Source: Butyriboletus loyo (Eukaryota > Basidiomycota > Agaricomycetes > Boletales > Boletaceae). Taken from it: a stretch of DNA of 32,247 nt. The stretch is taken from assembly GCA_038093515.1 (NCBI GenBank), contig JBBPSI010000265.1, forward strand, positions 1-32,247, in the 5' to 3' direction. Numbering within the stretch: position 1 is the first letter of the stretch; every line of letters starts with the position of its first letter. The position numbers and the translations under genes are program-made. Shown piece by piece: positions 10,780 through 20,972 of this stretch. Under the pieces are notes generated by a model. The model saw only the letters and a list, made by a program, of their open reading frames with translations, was not told where the DNA came from and searched no databases.

Positions 10780-12960
10780 ATGTCTCCGATTCCGTCTGTC
10801 GCTACTGCTTTTGCGCTCTCATCCGTCGCTCCTTCTGTTGCTCTTGACCCGGATTCAGCTGGGCAGTCCGGTTCGGTGACGTCACAGCATCTCCTCGCGA
10901 CAGGTGGCCTGTTGTTCGCTGCGGTTGCCATTGTCTCGGTTGTGGGCTATTTCTACCATGGACGAGGAGCGGCCAACGGTGCCCGGACGGCCAACACCTG
11001 GGCTTCCTTGGGCAGTTTCTTCTCGTCTATGCGTCCCCGCGGTTCGGCCACGACCTCTACTGCAGTTGCAACTGACTGGGATGTTGATCTCGAGGTCGGT
11101 CTGGAGGTGGTTTGAACACCTGTACATGCTCTTCGTTCGAGCTGACACGTCCCCAGCACCACGTCAGTATGGTCTATGCGAGGTTCTTCCATCCGACAAT
11201 CTGGAATGTAAATGGACTGAATTTCACCTCAGAAATGATCCGCTAACAGCTGTAAACAGGTCGTGGAATGTCATCCTGCGACGCCTTCCGCTCCGGCAAT
11301 CTATGTGGAAGACGAAGGAAATGAGATTGCAGTGTCTGACCCGAAACCGCCTGGCATGAACTCGTTCCTAGACATGGACGACGGCCTCAACCGTACATGC
11401 GAGAAAGCGGACGGAGGTGCAAGGCATAGGGTCGAAGAGTTTCCGCCCTACGACACGAGCTCGCCGACTAATGTCAATTTCACCAGCGAGCTCATCGGCG
11501 GGACACTTCGTCCGGGCGCATTCCTTTCCATTCCGGGTGAACATGAAGATGATCCGTCTGAGAGCTCATCAGATTTCGTTTCTGTTCCCGGAGGACCTGA
11601 CGATGAGTTATCGGAGAGCTCCTCGTCCGATTCCGAGTTTGATTTCTCCTGTTCACCATACGATGGGATTTCAACGTCGCCGCCAAGATCGTCCTCCAGT
11701 ACTCGACGATACGGTATGGCTGACCTGCCATATCCTGCCCAGAGCTTCCAGGACACGATTCCAGGAGAGGGTCACGGCTTGGTACCCACGATCTCTCGCC
11801 GAACCGGCTTTTTCGATGTCTCGACGTTCGTGGGGATGGACCTAACCGACGATAACGGCAACCAGGACGCGGATGACGGCCTCGACCGTACACGTGAGAA
11901 ATCGGACGGAGGTGCAAGGCGCAGAGTCGAAGAGCTTCCGCCCTACGACACGAGCTCGCCGACTGATGTCGATTTCACCAGCAAGATCATCGGTACGACA
12001 ACTCGCCCGGGCATATTCCTTTCCATTCCGGGTGAACATGAAGATAATTCGTCTGAGAACTCGTCGGATTTCGTTTCCTCTCCGGGAGGACCCGATGATG
12101 ATGTGTCGGGGAGCTCCTCGTCCGATTCTGGGTTCGATTTGTCCTGTTCACCTTACGATGGGATTTCGACGTCGCCGCCAAGATCATCCTCCACTACTCG
12201 ACGACACAGTATGGCTGACCTCCCATACCTTGCCCAGGGCTTCGAACACACGATTCCAGAGGAGCGTTACGACTTGGTGCCCACGATCTATCCCCGAACT
12301 GGCTTATCCGAGATCTCAAAGTTCGTAGAGACCGACCCAGCCATGCCCTACGGGCTCCTGGAGCGATTCGAGTCCGTGGACAATGAGCCGACTGCTTCGA
12401 GCCGCGATATTGGTGGTCACAATAGTCACGAAGGCTTACGAGAGGGTTGGAGCGATACCGACGCACCTGCGGCGCCTCACGAGGGCCCGGACCTAATGAA
12501 GAGGCTCCTTGCGGAGCTTCGTGATCCCAGCTTGGACTGCAGTCCTCGGGCCCTTTCCGAGGACAGCGACTCCGAGTACTCCGACGATGACGACGACGAG
12601 GAGCCAAGCGTTCCACACCTCAAGCCTCCGTGGCGTCTCGACGATGTGAGCCGAAACTCGCTGGAATCGACTTATTGCACCGCTAGAACCGATAGTGATG
12701 CGTCTGAGGAGGGATCGATCTATCCCTTGACTCCGCCTCAGAAGCCTGCCTCCTCCATCGTCAGCGTTCCCGATGTTCACAAGGCTCCCGTGGCATCACC
12801 AGCTCCACTCTGGTTCAGGGAGGAAGAGCACGTCATGTCGCCCCCGTCTCTAGACTCACCTCTTTCGTTACCGACCAAGGCCTACGTCCGCACTCACAAG
12901 GATAGCCGTTCGTTGCTGTACAGGCCACGGTTACCTCTGGTGGCTTTACCTCGTCTCTGA
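10780..12960 (+). CDS. Single-pass membrane protein with long acidic Ser-rich tail, copy A
   Basis: Family not recognised. Exons 10780-11106, 11157-11207 and 11260-12960 join in phase to 692 residues. One hydrophobic segment (about 38-60, LLFAAVAIVSVVGYFY) is followed by a short basic/Gly region. The spliced exon 2 reads VSMVYARFFHPTIWN, and the rest is a long, probably disordered tail rich in Ser, Pro, Asp and Glu. The tail contains a module of about 166 residues twice in tandem (DNA about 11375-11872 and 11873-12370), each with PPYDTSSPT, SIPGEHED, SCSPYDGISTSPPRSSS and MADLPY. Near the end is an acidic run (DSEYSDDDDDEE). Exon structure, phases and start are shared with copy B, which argues that this is a real gene. 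A signalling or cell-surface role is possible but unsupported. Confidence 0.75.
11375..12370 (+). repeat. Tandem 498-nt coding module (two copies)
   Basis: Two imperfect in-frame copies of a 166-codon unit inside copy A. The first begins GACGGCCTCAACCGTACATG and the second GACGGCCTCGACCGTACACG, 498 nt apart. Copy B has only one unit. It most resembles unit 2 here (TTTR, NSSENSS and ISKFVETDPAMP are shared). Confidence 0.8.
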
Positions 12961-13046
12961 GGTACCCTGGATCGACATTATACCCGTTCGTTTGCACATT
13001 TCCAACTATTGTCACTCCTTTGCAGCCGATTCCATCTTTCGCAGCC

Positions 13047-13301
13047 ATGGTGCGTCCCGAGTTCCATCGATGGCTCTTACACGATCCTGACTATTTTGGT
13101 TCCGAAGCCATTCCCAACTATCGTCACTCCTTTGATAAGCTCCTGGTACGCATTTTCTCTTTGTTCTCTACCGTCTGTTCTGATGTGCTATCGCTATCAA
13201 CCATAGTCTCTTTCCACGCACAATCTCGCCTGCACTTGGTCCCTGTTGCTTGATATGGTACGCCCTAATATTCCTCCGCTGACCCCTCGACACAGGTTTG
13301 A
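13047..13301 (+). CDS. Putative 51-residue spliced ORF, left arm
   Basis: ATG in a strong context (GCAGCCATGG) opens 33 codons (MVRPEFHRWLLHDPDYFGSE...). They are followed by a consensus GTACGC...ACCATAG intron (13146-13206), 17 more codons (13207-13257), a second GT-AG gap (13258-13295) and an early stop. The stretch is almost identical in the other arm (21863-22117). This could reflect selection or just recent conversion between arms. No family is recognised. It may instead be a downstream untranslated part of the membrane-protein gene, whose stop is only 86 bp upstream. Confidence 0.3.
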
Positions 13302-14237
13302 CCTCACACACTCAGATTTCTTGTGGTTCGATCCCAAACGATCGTCATTTCTTTGCATTTGGCTTGTCTCGTGATCTGTATCAGGTACGACATGCTATTG
13401 CTATGCTCCGTGTTTGCTGGGGTATTCACCAATTTTGATTAGTTTCGTGCCAGGTATTGTCGCCCGTTTGGATTCGGTATGTAAGCTCTAATTCCCCTCT
13501 AACTGCTGGCTGACGTCGTTCTCATAGTGGTATCGGTATTGTCTCGGTCAGAAAATTCACGACGAAGCTACTGGTTTGACATGCGTGGACTCAACAACGT
13601 TCCTTTGACGACACTTGCGCACAGGTTCAAACAGACGACACTCCAAACTAGCTCACCCTGATCCGAACTTGGCACTGCTCAACTGGCTACTACCCAACCT
13701 CATTTCCTCCCCGGATGCATCCTGCGGTTTAACGCCCATTTCGATGTGGTCGAAAACCTCAAGTTGCATCCGTTGACCCCATTCCTCTTCCCGGACAGTG
13801 CCAGCAGTGTGTTCGTCTTCCAAGCTCGGATCTCGGCCTCGTGCATGTAAAATTTGCCCTCGGTTACTACGTTCAGCCTTTTGACTCGAACCTCGAAGAC
13901 TGCGCCCGTCCTCCCCTTGCTATCAAACGTTGCGTTGTACGCCTTGGTTGGATATTTTTCGAGACACGAGCACTGGCGAGGCAAGTTGATATGTGACAGG
14001 AGCTCAGCTTTGTAGTGGTATGGTCTGTTTGCGCATGTCTTTCGATAGTTGTTGTCGTACCAAAACCCAGACAAAAATATATAACCTTGTAAAATCCAAC
14101 GAGCTTCGGCGTGTGGTTAACCGCTGATATTTTCTAGACGGCTGTCATTGCTTGTCATCGTAAGGGGGACCTCAAACAGGAAATATGATGTGTAAGGCAG
14201 ACGAGCAGGAATACAGATTGGTGTTTATGGTTTGGCT
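13302..14237. other. Inner end of left arm, no supported gene
   Basis: Non-coding-looking sequence shared with 20972-21862. A 124-codon minus-strand ORF (13700-14074) is largely open in both arms. However, the differences between the copies are mostly amino-acid-changing (for example G/E, R/G, C/Y, Y/C and W/R), which speaks against a conserved protein. The left copy also has small indels relative to the right. Confidence 0.5.
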
Positions 14238-15184
14238 ACCCGCCACGAGACGGTGGGCGTAGTACTCCCAACCTGCTAACCATGCGAGTCCCGTTAGGTT
14301 GGCCGTCGCAACACACATACTGCTCAAATTGACTAACCTCGAGAATGGTGGACAAGGGATGAGAGAACCCCTAGTCAGGCCGACATTTGGCCCATAGACG
14401 TGATTCTCTTCAACATGGTTTACGAATCGTGACCTATCGTGACCCATGGGAAGCAGCGCTTTCGATGCCTCAGATAAAGAGTTCAAAAGCATTCCTTGAC
14501 GACGAAGGCCATTTGTTTCATATTATACAGTCCACGATCTCAGAATTATGCCGAGTGCCCTGCTCGAGTGGATATTGCATCCAACCCTCGCCAAGCGGTT
14601 GTCGATCCAAGCGATCTAGAAAGCAGTTCTGAAGATGGATACGTTCTACAAACGGTGTCGACCGACTGCGGCTCTGGCTCCGGCGCCTCGCCGTTGTTCA
14701 AGGAGGCGGTCTTCGTTGAACCGTAAGCCCTACAGACCCCCCAGTGAGTGCCGACTAGAGCTGAGGTTGTTCTTGGTGTAGAAACGTGTGTTGATCCTGG
14801 GATGATAAAGAGAAACACGCTGTGGCTTATCATCTCGTGTCCGGAAATGTTGGTTCCTTGGACGAAGCTTGGAGTCAGCACCGTGCGTTGTTCGGACTGT
14901 GAAGAGGCCACGACACGGACACAGTTTCCGTGTATTTTCCATTTGAAGCGGCACTGTCAGATGGAAACATGCAAAGATTGCCTGCACGACGTACCAAAGA
15001 AATTTGTGAACGACAATCATGAATCTTACCTACATCGATATTTAGGACGTGATCGGTGGTGACTTCCAGGACTGGCTGAGGACGTCGGTTGGATCGAGTG
15101 AGAGTCGGACTGAACAGGAGCACAGCCACGCTTGATCCGTAGTTGTTTCGACAGAAAAGGCCAAACGTCGTCTCATTCGCCCCA
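14238..15184 (+). other. Coding-like stretches of unknown identity
   Basis: Several plus-strand pieces look like exons but could not be joined confidently. One at about 14548-14726 (CPARVDIASNPRQ, ESSSEDGYVLQTVSTD) ends at a good donor, CCGTAAGC. Another at about 14800-15020 contains KHAVAYHLVSGNVGSLDEAW and, after a TGA, TDTVSVYFPFEAALSDGN. Minus-strand frames are also open. I recognise no family. It may be a decayed or misread multi-exon gene upstream of NDUFB7. Confidence 0.3.
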
Positions 15185-15590
15185 ATGGTGTCCGCATCCC
15201 AGGAGGAGCTCAAAGCCGCAAAGGTCCCAGTCGCATGGAGAGACCAATGTTCCGCGTATGCATCTCTCTTCGCGTGTTGGCGTGCTCGGTACCATTGACC
15301 ACTAACCACGGCGGTACAAACCAGGCTACTGATACCGCTGAACGTGTGCCGGAGAAAGAATTTCTATCTCCCCTGGGAGTGCGAGGATGAGAGACATGGG
15401 TATGAAAAGCAAGTCGTTTTTTTAAAGCTTTCTGGTGATATGGCATTGACTGTTTCTCTGGCAGATGCCAATACGACGAGTGAGTGGATTCTGTTTCCAG
15501 AAACTGGCCGTCGTTTGAGACTTCCGAAGCTTGATGCGTCGAATGAGGAAGATGTCAAAGCTCAAAGTCCAGCAAGCGGAGGAACAGTAA
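15185..15590 (+). CDS. NADH dehydrogenase (complex I) subunit B18/NDUFB7
   Basis: Small accessory subunit on the intermembrane-space side of mitochondrial complex I. Exons 15185-15255, 15325-15408, 15465-15479 and 15530-15590 join in phase to 76 residues. The product has the family pattern: WRDQCSALLIPLNVCRR, then FYLPWECEDERHGYEKCQYDD, then LMRRMRK. Cysteines 22/32 and 43/53 form the two CX9C pairs that are oxidised during Mia40-dependent import. The third exon is a 15-nt microexon. Intron 2 (15409-15464) starts with GCAAGT, a GC-AG intron, and its use is supported because it restores the invariant YEKCQYDD. The gene is convergent with SCO1, whose stop is 162 bp away. The start matches the usual family N-terminus (SQEEL..AKVP). 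Confidence 0.9.
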
Positions 15591-15752
15591 TAGAATCGTG
15601 GTCTCATACCCGACAGCTTGTATAGGCTTGCCTTCCCCCGGCGCTACTAGAAATCCAGTGCAACAATGATGCGTTTGTGAGTGGTGAGACAATGCGATTA
15701 CATGAGTGATCAGCAGGATACTCTAATGTGGTAGGATGGAGTCCAGTGTGAA

Positions 15753-16732
15753 TCAGACTCTCCGCCCAGTCTGCTTCTCCCAGTCTCCTATCTCCTTCTT
15801 CACCCTCTCTACCACGCCCTCGGGTGAGCTATCCTGCCCAAAAGCCTCCACAAAATTGCCATCCGGATCCATGAAGTAGATATATATCGAATGATCAACG
15901 AGATAGTCGCCATTGGGGTCTGCGTCGGGCGGAGTGGAGAAGTACACCCGATATGCTTTACAGACAGACTTGGTGGAGGAGTAATCGCCTGTAAGCCCGA
16001 CGATCCGGGGGTGGAAGTCCGCGAGATAGTTTTTCATTTGGGCGATGCTGTCGCGAGCCGGGTCGACAGAGATGAAGACTGGTCGGAACACCTGTCCATG
16101 TTCCGATTCTATGGCCAACATGGTGAGCACGTTCAGTGTATCGCGAGGATTGGACGACGAACCCAAGGCGGTGAGGATCTCCCCCAGCTTGTCAAGTTCA
16201 GCAGGACAGATATCAGGACAATTGGTGAATCCAAAGTAGACGAAACTCCACTTTCCCAGGAGGTCCTGTTCCGAGAAGGGTTTGCCTTCGTGTGTTGTGA
16301 GCGTGAATGGACCGCCAACTTGGGGTCGTCCGACTGAACGAGAGTCGAGCTCCTTTTCTATAATACAATGCAAAGTTCACTGGCGTGATGCTAGGTTAAG
16401 CGAATGGAAACGGACCTTTTTTCTCCTGCACCTTCCGCTTCTCATACTGGAAGTAATAAAACAAACCGAGTCCAGTAGCCACGAACAATGCAGCGGCGGT
16501 CGGTGTAAATACCTGAAAGACCACGTTGAAAATCGTTTTTTGTTGCAGAAGACGAGTTACGAACCCCAATAGCGGACTTGTCCCGAGCTCCTGCTGGAGT
16601 CGTCTGGCGAAGCTGTGCATACTTTCTACATGTCTGTGTAGGAACCCTGTTGGACACTGTCTGCAACGACAGTGAAGTCGTCCTAGTTGCCCATGGTCGT
16701 GTTCGCGTGATGGAGGAGATGAACTTGGACAT
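15753..16732 (-). CDS. SCO1: Sco1-type mitochondrial copper chaperone for cytochrome c oxidase
   Basis: Inner-membrane protein that delivers copper to the CuA site of cytochrome c oxidase. Exons 16732-16565, 16512-16416 and 16357-15753 join in phase to 289 residues, with introns of 52 and 58 nt. Residues 1-55 are Arg/Ser/Thr-rich and poor in acids, as in a mitochondrial presequence. A membrane segment follows at about 58-78 (TAAALFVATGLGLFYYF), then SVGRPQVGGPF and the thioredoxin-fold domain. The copper ligands are present: CPDIC (Cys135, Cys139) and the downstream DHS (His244). The C-terminus reads WEKQTGRRV and the length is typical of the family. It is convergent with NDUFB7, another respiratory gene, and its start is 147 bp from a plus-strand ORF. 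Confidence 0.95.
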
Positions 16733-16878
16733 TTGTGAACAAGCCTGTCGGTGGGAGGGCCTGAAGCCGCGGACGCTTATCTGCAGCTCAATGTTCTCGC
16801 GGTAGTTCAGATCCGTTAACTTTATGGATCTCAGCTGTCAAATTTCGAAACTCTATTCGTGCTACGACCGCACATTCA

Positions 16879-17326
16879 ATGGGGATGTTCACAGTAATCA
16901 GTTCACGTCCTGTGCAGCTCCCTGTTCAGAACGTTCAGCTCCCAGTCCGAGGTGCACTGCTGAACTGTCCTCGCAGAGTTCGACTACTGAAGTTACCTCG
17001 GCACTTCGGCAACGTCGGACCCTCATCCCGCTCGTACTCTCTCAGACTCGGTACCGTGCGTGCGATGCAGACAACCGCAAAAGCAGCCAAGGGAAGCCAC
17101 GGAAAAGGTCAGAAAGAGCCACTCAGCCAAGTCTCCTGCTTCAAAAGGCAAAACCAAGCCGTCGACAAAGATAAATAACGGTCACGCCGCTATCACTGGA
17201 GCTGCAGGCGAGAAAAAAAGGACCGTGGTCGTACTCGTATACCTCCCACGAAATAACGGCGTATTCACGAAACTTTCTCAAGGTGGTCCAAGCCTGAGAA
17301 TCATCACCTCACCGACTCTCTCTTAG
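16879..17326 (+). CDS. Hypothetical protein divergent from SCO1
   Basis: From ATG at 16879 an Arg-rich, acid-poor stretch of about 76 codons (MGMFTVISSRPVQ...) resembles a mitochondrial targeting sequence. A possible short intron (17108-17147, 40 nt, GTCAGA...AAAAG) joins it to a second exon ending at 17326 that contains KKRTVVVLVYLPRNNGVFTK. The intron is shorter than others here, so the model is weak. No family is recognised. It would share a 146-bp divergent promoter with SCO1. Confidence 0.3.
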
Positions 17327-17337
17327 TCCATGCTCAG

Positions 17338-17664
17338 TCATATTTCCGGCCGCTCCTATTTGTGGACCGAGAGGAGTAACGTAAGAAGGGCGCCAGATTT
17401 CGGGATAGGTGTGTGATCATGCAGGTAGCGAGAAGCATACAGTTGCGACCCAGCAGCTCGATAGTCATCAAGGGCAGATAAGTCATCACTACTTGCCCTA
17501 GACTCAGAAGACGAGCAGGGATCCGAGTCCGAGGAATTAGATATATTCATCCGAGAGCTGTCTGACTCGGAATCGGAGGACTCGGGGTCTTTAAAGTCAT
17601 CCTCATCGAGCTGGGGTGAGTCTGAATGGCTTGGAGTGCTTGCTGCTGCGTGGCATGGATACAA
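17338..17664 (-). pseudogene. Probable N-terminal fragment of a Harbinger/DDE_Tnp_4-like transposase protein
   Basis: A minus-strand ORF starting at 17664 is rich in Ser, Asp and Glu (DPESSDSESDSS) and then reads SRYLHDHTPIPKSG and LLTLLLSVHK. It hits TAG at 17356-17358 and continues ERPEI to a TGA at 17338. Basidiomycete HARBI1-like proteins often have an acidic N-terminus followed by a RYL...R..IP+S....LL...YK..RP pattern, so this looks like a truncated, stopped copy. The resemblance is from memory of the pattern and covers only about 40 residues. Confidence 0.4.
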
Positions 17665-19473
17665 TCAAGTACTCGTTCCTATTTACTTTGTCGAACACTG
17701 AACTGGATGCGAACGATTACACGGTCAGCTGTTTTCAGGACGCATAGAGCCAGTCATCCCCTCCGTCCGTCGACTCCAGGGCCTACTGTATGCGGCCCAA
17801 GTGTCAAGTTGCCGGGCGTTGTGGCCTTAGTACAACACAGGAATGTTGATTCACAAATCATGGAGCTGAGGGCGCTCCAAATTTTCTGGACCTTCTAAAG
17901 ACCAAGAGCAGATTTTACATATAGTGCGATGGTATGAATTCTATGAATTGTATCCCAGATTTTGATCTACCTGGCCAGGCAAACGCACGCCATATCAACT
18001 CCAATGGTTAGTTTGGCTGCCTTCTATCGTAGCAAGCCGACGATCGTGTGGCATTGGTACGCCCCCCGAATAGATCACAACGCGTATATACAGCTTGTCT
18101 AGCACGGGGCCATCAGCGGCGAGGCATAAGGTCAGATATATAACGCTCTTTTCTTATATTGCGAACATGTGGACGCATTTCTATTGTCTTTTTGATAACT
18201 CTTCCATCTTTCCTCCACTTCACGGATGCCGACAGTTCGGTAGCGCAGGATGCAGAGAAACAGCCCGAGATTTTTCTCGAATCTAACACGGGTTCGTCTC
18301 TCTGTATGTGTGGGCATACGACTGACCCGCGATGAATGGGCAACGCTCATTTGTGCGTACGCTGATACACTCGAAGCTTCTTGTCTGATATTCGTGCGCA
18401 GCGTTGCTCAATCCAGCCAACATCGCTGACAAGATCCAAGGTTCGTTTTCTTCTTTCTCCAAAAGAGCGTCGTGACCGCCAGCAGTACTAACCACAACCT
18501 TGGTTACCGCACCAAAGCGTCGTTCGTCTCAAACCTTGTCATTTCCTTGACGACGATGTTCAACCCGAATCTCCAACGTCACCAGTACTCCACGTCCAAC
18601 GGACCAGCAAAATCATCCGGTCCTTCGAGACCATGATCAACAGCACCGTGGTATTCCACGCAGTGCTCGTGTCCGCGTCTTCTCTTCCGACACCGTTCCC
18701 GCAAGCAACGCTCCCTTTGTCCCACTGATGAAAACGGTGGCAAAACTGGTCGCGATCGCGCGTGATGGCTTTCGGGCGGGGTTCACACTGGCTGCGATGG
18801 CCCCGGGATACGCAGAGCGGGCGAAACGCGTGTCTGCGGCCCTTGAACATTTTCATCAGTTCGTTCTCCGTCTCGCGGGGCACCATGGGATCAGGGGACG
18901 TGGCCGAGCTCTACCCCACGGCTATGGACGCCCTCGTTCTCAATCTTAGTGCCGTGTCATTACCTGAAGCGACCTTTCTGTGGTCGTTGGTGATCCTGTA
19001 CTGCTTTGGGCCGTATGTACCTGGAAAAGGTGGGCCCAGTCACTCGGCTCAAGGTGGTATTTGAGTCCCAGTGTCGTTACAGATGCCATCAGCGGATGAC
19101 TACTTAAGCACATCTCTGAGGCTTCAAGAGTCTGAGGAAGCGTAAATCATGCAAGGTATTTATGTTGCGAGCTTAGGGCAAACCATTGTATTGTAATACA
19201 TATAAAACTCAAGTCAACCGCCTCATTCTCAATTCGATCGGCTCATCCCTCAGATGTGGCTGATCACGGCAGATGGCATAGGAAGAAATCCGTCCTTCTG
19301 CGCGTGCAGGCTCAGGAAATTTTGAAATGGTGTCCATGAAATGTGAAAGAAGATGTTACTTATTGAGTGTTCATCGGTTTGTTTCGCTCTGCGTGCATTT
19401 ATGACACGAGTTGAAGCCACCTGGTTATGCAGGTGGCATTCATACACTGGAGTGCAGAACCATCACAAGGCCA
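17665..19473. other. Stretch with unassigned coding-like fragments
   Basis: No complete gene could be supported. Plus-strand fragments with protein-like composition occur at about 18220-18290 (ADSSVAQDAEKQPEIFLESNT), about 18400-18440 (LLNPANIADKIQ) and 18690-18900 (FVPLMKTVAKLVAIARDGF, then ALEHFHQFVLRLAGHHG). They lie in different frames, with plausible donors and acceptors between them, so a decayed or multi-exon gene of unknown type is possible. 19080-19470 holds nothing I recognise beyond the 3' flank of FUR1. Confidence 0.3.
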
Positions 19474-20639
19474 TCACTCGCAGTACCTAGGGGCTCACAG
19501 GTTATGACACCAGGTTTGACAACGTCAGAAATACAAGCACACTTACCGTCTCTCGCCGAAGTCACCGAGACCTGGTATGATATACGCCTTCTCGTTGAGA
19601 CCTTTGTCGATCCAACCGGTGACCTTCGTATCACTCGTAAACGCTCAGTTTACACTGAGCAGAATAGGGATCATACCACACGTAGTGCGGGAAACTTGGT
19701 ACAAAACGCATTCAAACCTTCCGGGGCTGCGATCTCAAAGGACGTCAACATACCCGGAATGCATCGGACAAAGGCAGCTACCAGGTTTATGAAGATGATG
19801 CGCTCTTCGGGAACGCCATGTTCTTTCAGAATTTCAACAGCTTTCATAGCCGATCCTCCAGTAGCTAATCCAGAATGAGAGATATTAGCAAACTCCTGAC
19901 GTGAACACACCTAACATAGGGTCTAGAAGGAGGACGTAACGCGACGCAATGTCCTCAGGGAGCTAGGGTCAGAGCCATAGTTAACAAAATATGGACTAGT
20001 TGTCGGAAATAGCCTCACTTTGCAGTAGAATAATTTAGGGAGTGCAGTTTCTTCATCCTAATCTAGTGGTGTCAGGAGCCTCTCAAGGGAAATCAAGAAC
20101 CGGCACCCTTTGAATGAGAATCTTTCCGATACGGACGCTCCTGCATACCTCGCGCAAACCTGCCTCCATAGCCTAACAGCGACGTGGATGAGATAGGGAA
20201 ACGGAACACTGATGCTGACAGGAGTTCCCCGGCCTACCTCTCCAGCACGTAATATAGAAACCCCACATATCGTTCCTTCAAATCCCACTCCCTCGTACTT
20301 GGATCTCTACATGACCGGTGGGAAAGACATGTCAAGATCAGCAGTCCACCCCCGCGTGGATGTGGATCAACCAAAAATTAGATCGCGATCCTGAAAATCG
20401 AGATCAAAATAAGTCGCACGTACGGTGGGCGTCTCCACCGTCTTTGGCACGACGGGTAGATGATTCAGACCCTCTTCCACGAGCAACCGGATGATGCGAT
20501 CAGAGTAGAAGAGAAAGTCGCCCCGACTGGTTGTTCTGTCTCTGATGATCGTGTAGAGGGCTTCGAGCTGAGCAGTCTGCGGGAGGGTGAACACGGACGG
20601 AGGCAGAGTTGCCGGTGTTGCTTGTGAGGTCGCCGCCAT
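19474..20639 (-). CDS. FUR1: Uracil phosphoribosyltransferase, eight exons
   Basis: Pyrimidine salvage enzyme making UMP from uracil and PRPP in the cytosol. From ATG at 20639 the first exon reads FTLPQTAQLEALYTIIRD, then FYSDRIIRLLVEEGLNHLP. Later exons give YEGVGFEGTICGVSILRAGE, AMEAGLREVCRSVRIGKILI, DEETALPKLFYCK, LPEDIASRYVLLLDPML, TGGSAMKAVEILKEHGVPEE, APEGLNAFCTKFP and GWIDKGLNEKAYIIPGLGDF. I can join all eight in phase with GT-AG borders to about 220 residues, close to yeast Fur1. The PRPP-binding loop DPMLATGGS lies at about 141-149, and the uracil-binding C-terminal PGLGDFG is intact. The last exon ends RRYCE after a long intron (acceptor CCCCTAG) rather than the usual RYF/RYFG. The gene looks functional. 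It faces away from the right arm, 332 bp from its inner edge. Confidence 0.95.
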
Positions 20640-20971
20640 GACTCAATCGAGTTCGTAGTAGAGATTCGGCAACGGTCTGGAACAAGTCGGAGTACGAATA
20701 CAGTCGCGCGCGTCTGTCGGACTCTCAATATTCGTCGGTAAATCTTACCCGGTTGCATTGCACCCGATTTTGGCGTAAAACGTTAAAATATGACGGGCTG
20801 ACATATTTATATTTTCAGGGCGTTTAAGAGCACGCGACAACAATCCCTGAGTCACCGGAAGGCTGAGGAAATTTCATCGAAAAAATGGCGGGGCTTATGG
20901 CAGTAGCCTCTCATTAGCCTGAGGGTTCGAAATAAAATTACAGTATGTAGTGGTCGTTTGTAGTTGGGTGT
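20640..20971. promoter_or_regulatory. Upstream region of FUR1
   Basis: Between the FUR1 start and the inner border of the right arm. It is AT-rich around 20775-20815 and has no supported ORF. It should contain the FUR1 promoter, but I see no motif I can name. Confidence 0.4.
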
Positions 20972-20972
20972 G

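Larger units (their letters stand above)
8075..14237 (+). repeat. Left arm of a large imperfect inverted duplication
   Basis: This segment matches the reverse complement of 20972-26460. The arm runs from within the last exon of RPN10 to about 14237, where the shared stretch ends around GGTGTTTATGGTTTGGC. It is about 0.7 kb longer than its partner, mostly from an extra 498-nt module in the membrane-protein gene. Identity is about 99% in 10780-11106 and 13020-13260 and clearly lower in the outer part (8.1-10.6 kb), as judged by spot comparison rather than a full alignment. Confidence 0.92.

Noticed and set aside
13700..14074. 124-codon minus-strand ORF also open in the other arm
   Set aside because: Differences between arms are mostly non-synonymous and the 3' part shifts frame, so it does not behave like a conserved protein.
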